Positions 1 through 5,512 of a DNA stretch of 8,869 nucleotides are shown here, piece by piece (within the stretch, counting starts at the first letter, position 1; each line of letters starts with the position of its first letter). The stretch covers positions 1 to 8,869 of the forward strand of contig DNCV01000002.1 in assembly GCA_003484395.1 (NCBI GenBank), given 5' to 3'. This DNA is from Dehalococcoidia bacterium (lineage in GTDB: Bacteria > Chloroflexota > Dehalococcoidia > GIF9 > UBA5629). Made by a program: the position numbers and the translations under genes. The notes below the pieces were generated by a model that did no database searches, was not told the origin of the DNA, and worked only from the letters and a program-made list of their open reading frames with translations.

Positions 1-39
1 GACAAAATCATAGAACATTAACACATTTACACCGTTCTA

Positions 40-68
40 TTGACAATTAGCTATTATTATCATAATAT
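40..68 (+). promoter_or_regulatory. Sigma-70-like promoter of candidate small RNA
   Basis: A perfect -35 hexamer TTGACA lies at 40-45. After 17 bases comes TAATAT (63-68) as the -10; CATAAT at 61-66 is a closer hexamer match but leaves only 15 bases of spacing. The flanks are very A+T rich. A start near 73-76 would place the RNA 5' end at the first strand of the folded segment that follows. No plus-strand reading frame of useful length lies downstream, so the promoter appears to serve a non-coding transcript. Function is inferred from sequence match only. Confidence 0.5.
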
Positions 69-73
69 TAAAT

Positions 74-138
74 TGAATCTCAACCCTGGCCTGACCAGGT
101 AGTAGGATTCATCCGGGGGCGAAAGCCCTCTTTTATTA
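74..138 (+). ncRNA. Candidate structured small RNA (about 65 nt)
   Basis: Seen directly: an outer stem TGAATC (74-79) with GATTCA (106-111), an inner stem CCTGG (85-89) with CCAGG (95-99), an unpaired linker TCC, then a terminator hairpin with a T tract. A good promoter ends a few bases before the outer stem, so the RNA would begin in a paired 5' end, which is typical of stable small RNAs. The unpaired stretches between the two stems (80-84 and 100-105) could be a binding or seed region. I recognise no known riboswitch or RNA family. The transcript would be convergent with the DUF3800 gene, ending at about its stop codon. It could instead be a leader or attenuator, but no plus-strand gene follows. 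Confidence 0.45.
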
Positions 139-140
139 TT
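115..140 (+). terminator. Intrinsic terminator with GAAA tetraloop
   Basis: GGGGGC (115-120) pairs with GCCCTC (125-130) as six pairs including one G-T, closed by the GNRA-type loop GAAA (121-124). TTTTATTATT follows directly. The T tract is on the plus strand only, so this ends plus-strand transcription and not the DUF3800 transcript arriving from the other side. Confidence 0.75.
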
Positions 141-141
141 G

Positions 142-912
142 TCATAACCAGACTATTCCATAGGGATCCCTTGGAGAAGCAACAGTACAGAGAACAGGCT
201 GAATTCTTTGGAAGTAAGTTTGTCCATGTTTGCTTCTAATATACTTGTTGGGATTGATATGCTGATACAAAAGAAATGCTGCCAGGTCTACCGTCTGAAT
301 GAAGTATGAATGTCCAGAATCTCTGAAGGAAGTATCTTCAACAACATATCTCAGAGGTAAGTTACGATAGCCATTGCCTATTTGTTTCTGGTTTGGTATG
401 GGGTTATGGACATGCATCTTCCTCATAAGGATCTGCAGTTTTTTATCATCAGTATGATCACATAACAAAAACCCGCGGTCATCGGCATTCTGCGGTCCAG
501 GGAAATTGTGATTGGCAATTGTATTTTCAAACCTTTGAATAAGAGTTCTCCATGCATTAGTAAATACATCATACCCCTGAGTCTTCGTGGATTTATCAAC
601 TACAATGTTTATGATATTTAGGTCGCTTATTGTCGCCAGAAAGTTTGTATATTCACGTACCATGGACAATCTATCGTGACGCTTTATCCTCATGATATCC
701 CGTTCTGGATGTGAGATAAACATTGCTGCATGAAATTCTTCTCGTAATTTTAATCCATGTTTTTGCCTTATATAGCGCCGAAAATCTGTTATTTTATCAA
801 GACAATCTCGCCAGCGTAGCTCATGGATTACCATCCCGGTCAGTACAAAATATTTCGTCGGTGTATTAATTAAACCGCAGTCTCCGCTCTCATCTGCATA
901 CATGAAAAACAT
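142..912 (-). CDS. DUF3800 domain protein
   Basis: A 256-residue soluble protein with the DUF3800 signature. The N-terminus has the acidic motif YADESGD (residues 5-11). A charged LREEFHAA stretch lies at 56-63 and a second acidic cluster CDHTDD at 151-156. A C-terminal block centred on QTVDLAAFLLYQH (206-218) carries the conserved Asp209. The family is common beside restriction-modification and other defence genes and has been proposed to have an RNase H-like nuclease fold; its reaction is not established, so a nuclease role here is inference. The start at 912 is supported by a G-rich SD (AAGGGGGG) just upstream; an in-frame ATG three codons later is less well placed. It lies 50 bases after the methyltransferase stop on the same strand, so they are probably co-transcribed. 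All family motifs are present and there is no sign of decay. Confidence 0.85.
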   Translation of the reverse strand: MFFMYADESGDCGLINTPTKYFVLTGMVIHELRWRDCLDKITDFRRYIRQKHGLKLREEFHAAMFISHPERDIMRIKRHDRLSMVREYTNFLATISDLNIINIVVDKSTKTQGYDVFTNAWRTLIQRFENTIANHNFPGPQNADDRGFLLCDHTDDKKLQILMRKMHVHNPIPNQKQIGNGYRNLPLRYVVEDTSFRDSGHSYFIQTVDLAAFLLYQHINPNKYIRSKHGQTYFQRIQPVLCTVASPRDPYGIVWL

Positions 913-962
913 ATATTCCCCCCTTATTTCCTTATGTTTTACATTAAATTGCAGAGAAAACT

Positions 963-3900
963 CTAAACGCTGTTTGCTTTCTTCAGGCGTGCTTCTACCA
1001 GATTGATCACCGCCTCACAAACAGCATCAACCTCACCCTTTGTAAGATTTAGGAAATCTGCAACTATGCTGTCTAATTGTTTTTTGTCATCACTTTGGAT
1101 TTCATAACTAACAGCTTTTGGAGCTCTTTTTTTTATCGCATTCCAAACAGATTCCAAAGTATAGCTCGCATTTATACCCAATTGATCAGGATTTGGTACT
1201 ATCACATATTTCCAATCATCCGGCGGAAAATCCAAGGCACCCAAACCGAGATTGCGTCTACCTAAGATTTCAGCTTCTAATGCTGTTATTGTTGAATTGA
1301 GAAAGGACACAAGTGAGATAATATGTTTTTTTCGTTTCTCATTAACGCGGATCGTTGCAAACCTTTGGTGCACCTCGCATTTTGCATCATTATGAACAGC
1401 AAAAAAACGATCACTAAAAGCTATTGGAAGAATGATGTCATAAGTATCTTGCAGTCCCAAGTTCCACCACAGACCGTCTACTTTTGCTAGATTACTTTCA
1501 TTGAAACTTTTGGTTTCTCCCCATTTTATAAACTCCAAAGCATTCGTGCCGCGCAGAGATGTACGCTTCTTATCGCAAATAAATACAAAGTATTTTGGAG
1601 ACAAGTTGGAGGTGGCGGGGCCGATATTGGAGAACTGCGTCGGTGATTTAATAAGAGGCAATAAAAATTCTTTTTCCACTCTAAATTCAGATATGATCTT
1701 TTCATCAAGATAAAAGAATTTATCCGCACCAGTACGACGCCCTCTACCCAAATCGAGCCAAGAAGCAGTGCCAATTGTTTGAAAGGCTTTTTTCCTGCCT
1801 TTTTCCAGAATCGTCCAGTAAATATCAGGAGCCCTCAAATATTTGCCACCCCACTTGTTACCGATATAACGTGCAATTTTAATCAGCGGTCCCGCCGTTT
1901 GTGTTTTCTCACCACGAATAGCCTTACCGTTCTCCTCTTCTTCAGATATTTCACAGCCGTCTTCAAGCAACTTCGCCTGTTGAATTGGAAAGACACGATA
2001 TTCCGCTGCTGCTTTACGCTCTGCTGCCTCTTCAATTTCGTCAAATATGACGGCACTGACAATATGTTCAAACGGCACGCGGAACATGACAAACCGGGTT
2101 ATCTTCTCCAATGCCCATTCCCTGCGGTCATTCGTCGCGGAAAACAGCACAATAACTGAATTGACATCTGCATTAGCAAAAGTACGTTTTACCTGATTAT
2201 CCAGAACCAGTTTGACGTGGTTGTGTTTTAGCAGGAACTCCTGCAACTCAGCACCGTAGCCGACATCCAGCCATGAATTGGAAGTGATAAAACAGAAAGA
2301 GCCCTCTTTATTTAACAGTGAAAGGCCATGCAGGTAGAAATAGATATAGAGGTCGCTCTTGGCATCTATCTTTTTAGCTGCGGTTTTTCTCAATTGGTTG
2401 TAACCGAAAAAATGTGGGAAAGCCTGATAGACAGAACGCGCCAGCTTTTCTTTATAAACCTTTTTATTCTCCGTCGTCACTTCGTCTCGGGGTAGCCTGG
2501 GATCAGAAATCGCCTCCTGCCGGACATAGGGAGGATTGCCGACGACAATATCAAAGCCGTCCTTCTCACTCTCGAAGATTTCAACAAAAGCGATATCCCA
2601 GACGAGTGGCACCTCTTTTGAAGCAGCAATTACTTTTTGCGACGCTTCGACCTGTACTAATTCCGTAGTGAGAGATTCAATCTCCTGCCGGTATTTAGCT
2701 GCCTCGAAGTCTATCTGATGAGGCTTTGCCGACCCCTTGCCATCCAGACCTATCTGATATGTCTGCGGACCTTCCAGCTTCCGTTGCAGAGATTTAATTC
2801 GCTCCTGAATACCGTGAATCCTTGCGTCCAAAATATCCGAGAACAGGCGCTTTTCCTCGCTTTTCAGAGTTTCCACTGAAGGAAATTTACACGTTCTATC
2901 GTTGTTGTAGAACTTCAATTTTTCATTCTTCAGCCCCGTAATTCGCGCTTTTAATGACGGCGTTATCTCATGAGAGGATGCAATATGCCCCAGATTTATG
3001 CCGCCGACTTCCTGCACTAAACTATCGCCGCAGCGAATATTGAATGAGAAATGCGGCAGCAAAGGCTCATGCCGAATATGGAGTTCTTCACGAGTAAATT
3101 CAGCGTCGATAATCAGAGCCAGCCAGAGGCGCAGCTCGGCAACATGACATGCCCATTCCATAATATCCACACCATAGAGCGATTGCCCGATAATCCGCTT
3201 CTTCCGCTCATATGATGATTCAGTAATATTGAGCTGTCGGTTTGCCCGCTCCTGCAGATCATCCAGAATAGTGAGCATGCCGACAAGAAATGAAGCAGAG
3301 CCGCATGCAGGATCAAGCACAGCAATCTCATTCAAGCGCTCATTCAGCATAACCCACATGCCGGCTTTTGCAACTGCCCGGTCAGCTTCAATCTTCTCAT
3401 CAGGCTCAAGAGCAAAGACCAACTGATAAAGCAATTCCTTGTTATTTTCCCCGAGGTGATTTGCCAGATTATCTACCAGTGATAGGCGGCACATGAGATC
3501 AATCTCAGTCCTGGGCGTGTAAAAAATACCAGCATCGCCACGCTTGTCAATCTCTTCGGATACATTGACCAGACTTTCGTAAACCTTTCCAATCATCTCA
3601 GGATCGACAGCCACTTCTTTATCAAGAGGACTATCCTCAGCTATGGTGAAATTGAAGCGTTCAAGGAAGGTCAATACCTGCTCAAAACGCCGATCAGAAA
3701 TAATTGCCTTATGATCTCTATCAAAATTATTTTTAGTAAAAAGACCGCCGTTTAAATACGGCGCCAGAGATAAAGCCTCTTTGATTTCTTCAGGTAAATA
3801 TGTATGGCCGCCGTGAAATTTATTGTTGAAAGCTTCGAAGAAAAGGACATTCAGCCAGTTATCAACAAATGAATTCTGCCCCTGACGTGAACGCTGATAG

Positions 3901-4604
3901 CTCTTCCAGAAATTATACAGGAAATCGCAATCGTTCCCCAGCCAGCCTTTTCGCTGGATAAAGTAGATAAACATGCAGCGGTTGAGAAATTGAAGCGAAT
4001 AATCATGCGCCCACGTCTGATCGTCCGACTGTTTCTTCAAGTCATCTTCAAGAATCCTGAATACAGCCTTATATTCCTCAAAGAATTGTTTGGTGACAGC
4101 CTCAACATCGAAAGCTTCATCGTGCTTTGACTGAATAGTCATCGGCTGTAAACCAAACAGGTCAGACTGCATGGATTGCAAATCGAGCATTGCAATGCGC
4201 TCGGATGCTGTACGAAGACGCTCTTCAGGACTTACGCTGATGCGGCGAAAGAGACGACGCTTATCCGTTTTATTATCATATTTAACGTTGATGAAGTGCC
4301 AGTGATCCTGTTCCTTATTTGAAAAAATGAATAAGCCGAAAGTATGTTCCTTAAGAAGCTGGTGAACAACGGGGCGTTCCTGTCCGGAAAGCAAGCGATG
4401 ATCCGGCAACCGGCAGTAGATGATGTGGAAGTCATTGTTCTGACCGCCACCAGCAAAGAGAACGGGATCTTCAAAAAGAGCATTTGCAGCAGTCTGATTC
4501 CAGCATCTTTGGGAAAGAGGCTGATTTATGCGATCATAATTCAGCTCGGACCAGAATAACTGTTTAAGCGGTTCCAACCCGCACAGATTTCTGAGGAGCT
4601 CCAA
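963..4604 (-). CDS. Eco57I-type N6-adenine DNA methyltransferase, large
   Basis: An intact 1213-codon frame. The gamma-class N6-adenine methyltransferase core is clear: FYTPRTEIDLMC (361-372) as motif X, VLDPACGSASFL (429-440) as motif I for AdoMet binding, GVDIMEWA (478-485) as motif II, RCGDSL (524-529), and GNPPY (689-693) as catalytic motif IV. Residues 550-665 between motifs I and IV are a charged, probably helical insertion. Residues 740-1213 likely hold the target recognition region, including GRRNLGLGALDF (1116-1127). The N-terminal 350 residues resemble those of other large Eco57I-type methyltransferases (RTASERIAMLDL at 131-142), but I see no canonical PD-(D/E)XK nuclease site, so a type IIG bifunctional enzyme is not supported. 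The TTG start at 4604 has no SD. A good SD at 4641-4646 points to an ATA at 4634 in the same frame, which would add ten residues beginning MDRPELEQSV. It likely protects DNA in a restriction-like system or now acts as an orphan methyltransferase. Confidence 0.85.
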   Translation of the reverse strand: MELLRNLCGLEPLKQLFWSELNYDRINQPLSQRCWNQTAANALFEDPVLFAGGGQNNDFHIIYCRLPDHRLLSGQERPVVHQLLKEHTFGLFIFSNKEQDHWHFINVKYDNKTDKRRLFRRISVSPEERLRTASERIAMLDLQSMQSDLFGLQPMTIQSKHDEAFDVEAVTKQFFEEYKAVFRILEDDLKKQSDDQTWAHDYSLQFLNRCMFIYFIQRKGWLGNDCDFLYNFWKSYQRSRQGQNSFVDNWLNVLFFEAFNNKFHGGHTYLPEEIKEALSLAPYLNGGLFTKNNFDRDHKAIISDRRFEQVLTFLERFNFTIAEDSPLDKEVAVDPEMIGKVYESLVNVSEEIDKRGDAGIFYTPRTEIDLMCRLSLVDNLANHLGENNKELLYQLVFALEPDEKIEADRAVAKAGMWVMLNERLNEIAVLDPACGSASFLVGMLTILDDLQERANRQLNITESSYERKKRIIGQSLYGVDIMEWACHVAELRLWLALIIDAEFTREELHIRHEPLLPHFSFNIRCGDSLVQEVGGINLGHIASSHEITPSLKARITGLKNEKLKFYNNDRTCKFPSVETLKSEEKRLFSDILDARIHGIQERIKSLQRKLEGPQTYQIGLDGKGSAKPHQIDFEAAKYRQEIESLTTELVQVEASQKVIAASKEVPLVWDIAFVEIFESEKDGFDIVVGNPPYVRQEAISDPRLPRDEVTTENKKVYKEKLARSVYQAFPHFFGYNQLRKTAAKKIDAKSDLYIYFYLHGLSLLNKEGSFCFITSNSWLDVGYGAELQEFLLKHNHVKLVLDNQVKRTFANADVNSVIVLFSATNDRREWALEKITRFVMFRVPFEHIVSAVIFDEIEEAAERKAAAEYRVFPIQQAKLLEDGCEISEEEENGKAIRGEKTQTAGPLIKIARYIGNKWGGKYLRAPDIYWTILEKGRKKAFQTIGTASWLDLGRGRRTGADKFFYLDEKIISEFRVEKEFLLPLIKSPTQFSNIGPATSNLSPKYFVFICDKKRTSLRGTNALEFIKWGETKSFNESNLAKVDGLWWNLGLQDTYDIILPIAFSDRFFAVHNDAKCEVHQRFATIRVNEKRKKHIISLVSFLNSTITALEAEILGRRNLGLGALDFPPDDWKYVIVPNPDQLGINASYTLESVWNAIKKRAPKAVSYEIQSDDKKQLDSIVADFLNLTKGEVDAVCEAVINLVEARLKKANSV

Positions 4605-4640
4605 AACAGATTGTTCAAGTTCAGGACGGTCTATTTTGCA

Positions 4641-4646
4641 ACCTCC
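4641..4646 (-). promoter_or_regulatory. Strong SD upstream of methyltransferase, facing an ATA codon
   Basis: The minus strand reads GGAGGT here, then TGCAAA, then ATA at 4634-4632 in frame with the methyltransferase. The spacing suits a start at that ATA, and no ATG, GTG or in-frame TTG lies at a proper distance. The frame is closed upstream by a TGA shortly before the SD, so the possible starts are few: ATA at 4634 or TTG at 4604. Confidence 0.55.
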
Positions 4647-4672
4647 ACGTCTAATTCACCAAAATAGCTCAC

Positions 4673-4695
4673 ATGTAATCTTTCTTATCTTACAT
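4673..4695. repeat. Short inverted repeat, possible operator
   Basis: ATGTAA (4673-4678) and TTACAT (4690-4695) form perfect half-sites 11 bases apart, centred about 50 bases upstream of the methyltransferase SD and overlapping the -10 of its candidate promoter. The layout would suit a dimeric repressor site. No controller gene is visible in the window, and a 6-base A+T-rich repeat may be chance. Confidence 0.2.
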
Positions 4696-4715
4696 CAGGC
4701 TAAGCCGTAGTTCAA
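4687..4715 (-). promoter_or_regulatory. Possible promoter of methyltransferase-DUF3800 unit
   Basis: On the minus strand TTGAAC (4715-4710) is followed after 17 bases by TAAGAT (4692-4687). Both hexamers match consensus at four of six positions. A start near 4680 would give a leader of about 45 bases to the SD at 4646. It overlaps an inverted repeat (4673-4695). Weak evidence; the hexamers could be chance. Confidence 0.25.
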
Positions 4716-4904
4716 CAGCTTGTTACTTCCTTTTGGAGATACGTCGTTTCTCATTAGCAGCGGGAAGATATTTTGACTTCCTGTCACGAACTGCACCGGC
4801 ACAAATTTGTCTTTGCGCTTCTCTGTGTTGAACATCACCGATTGAATCATCCAGTCCAACGACTCTTGCCAGGAGTGTGTCCGAGTAATCGCTACACCCC
4901 TGAT
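4695..4904 (-). pseudogene. Possible remnant of an unrecognised gene
   Basis: One minus-strand frame is open for 69 codons from just after tandem stops to TGA at 4697-4695. It reads like real protein: SWQESLDWMI, then EKRKDKFVPVQFVTG, then QNIFPLL. There is no start with an SD; an internal ATG near 4850 is the first ATG and has none. An overlapping frame (TTG at 4911 to 4723, 62 codons, very basic C-terminus) is also open and cannot be excluded. I do not recognise either product. By position, between the broken endonuclease and the methyltransferase, it may be the 3' end of a lost third component. A chance open frame of this length is also possible. Confidence 0.3.
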
Positions 4905-5391
4905 TTATCAATCTTCTGAAAATTCAAATAGCGGTCAATAAAAGCGTCTATCCAGGTTGCCCGTGTATGCTTTTTGATGATCGCCGTGAAATCCTCAAGC
5001 GTCCAGTCTGCAAACGTGGTTGTGTTTGTCAAACATTCGCGGTATCGTTTAACCGCATCCTTGCAATGGGTGTTATCTTTTGGGTAAAGGAAAACGTAGA
5101 GGCCGTCATCGAAGCCGTCTCTCTTTTGCAGAATTTCAGATCAATAACCTCTTCTCGAACGACCTGGCGAATGGTTGGAGAAAGATAATTTAGGAGTTCG
5201 TTCTCAGCCTCTGGCATTTTCAGGCGAGAGCCGAGTTGACGTATTCCGTCATTTCCCTTGTGTTCACCAATAGAATATCCCTGTTCTTCACGCCACATCG
5301 ATTGTAGTATGCGCGCTTTACGTCGGAATTCGCTGTGATCCGTTTCCTCGTATGCCTGATATTTCATAGCGAGCTTTTCTAATGTATCCAT
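4892..5391 (-). pseudogene. Broken PGN_0703-type putative restriction endonuclease
   Basis: The ATG at 5391 has a close SD (GGAGGT, 5400-5395). The first frame runs to a stop at 5029. Its first 84 residues match the start of the PGN_0703/ACP_3302 family of putative restriction endonucleases: HSEFRRKARILQSMWREEQG (19-38), LGSRLKMPEAENELLNYL (53-70) and VVREEVID (77-84). From about 5130 the family's C-terminal part appears in a different frame: RDGFDDGLYVFLYPKDN, then RECLTNTTTFADWTLEDF, then IDRYLNFQKID, ending at TAG 4894-4892. The family middle, which holds the PD-(D/E)XK-like core, is absent. The gene thus has a large internal deletion whose junction also shifts the frame. Residues after about 88 in the first frame are out-of-frame sequence. 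The family assignment is from memory of its conserved ends. It would have been the nuclease partner of the methyltransferase downstream. Confidence 0.7.
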
Positions 5392-5394
5392 GGC

Positions 5395-5400
5395 ACCTCC
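5395..5400 (-). promoter_or_regulatory. SD of broken endonuclease gene
   Basis: The minus strand reads GGAGGT followed by GCC and ATG at 5391. It is intact although the gene it serves is broken, so a truncated peptide of up to 120 residues may still be made. Confidence 0.5.
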
Positions 5401-5437
5401 ATCCTCGATCGAAATTTGTTCTGGGGAATTTATGCGT

Positions 5438-5512
5438 CCCTATTTATATTTATATATAAACGTACAAGTTGCTGGGTTTCAGTGTTTCCATTATCATTCA
5501 CCTGTATAGATT
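5438..5512. promoter_or_regulatory. A+T-rich divergent promoter region
   Basis: This region separates the minus-strand defence locus from rel. It holds an A+T-only run at 5441-5460 (TATTTATATTTATATATAAA). For the minus strand, TTGTAC (5467-5462) and TAAATA (5446-5441) are possible hexamers but only 15 bases apart. For rel, TATCAT (5492-5497) is a good -10, with a poor -35 TTGCTG (5469-5474) at 17 bases; it would start the RNA near 5504, giving a leader of about nine bases. Neither promoter is convincing alone, but the divergent layout requires one in each direction nearby. Confidence 0.35.

Noticed and set aside
74..130. Known riboswitch (TPP, c-di-GMP, guanidine, fluoride) for the folded segment at the left edge
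   Set aside because: None of the conserved core sequences of these classes is present and no plus-strand gene follows for it to control.
1779..2159. 126-codon plus-strand open frame inside the methyltransferase
   Set aside because: Shadow of the methyltransferase frame, no SD and Cys/Arg/Phe-rich composition typical of antisense reading.
4723..4911. 62-codon minus-strand frame with TTG start, basic C-terminus
   Set aside because: No good SD and no recognisable family; the overlapping frame 4904-4695 has a more protein-like composition. Mentioned only as an alternative reading of that stretch.
5441..5460. A+T-only run as a possible replication origin or integration hot spot
   Set aside because: No DnaA boxes, iterons, direct repeats or recombinase gene nearby; better read as divergent promoter sequence.
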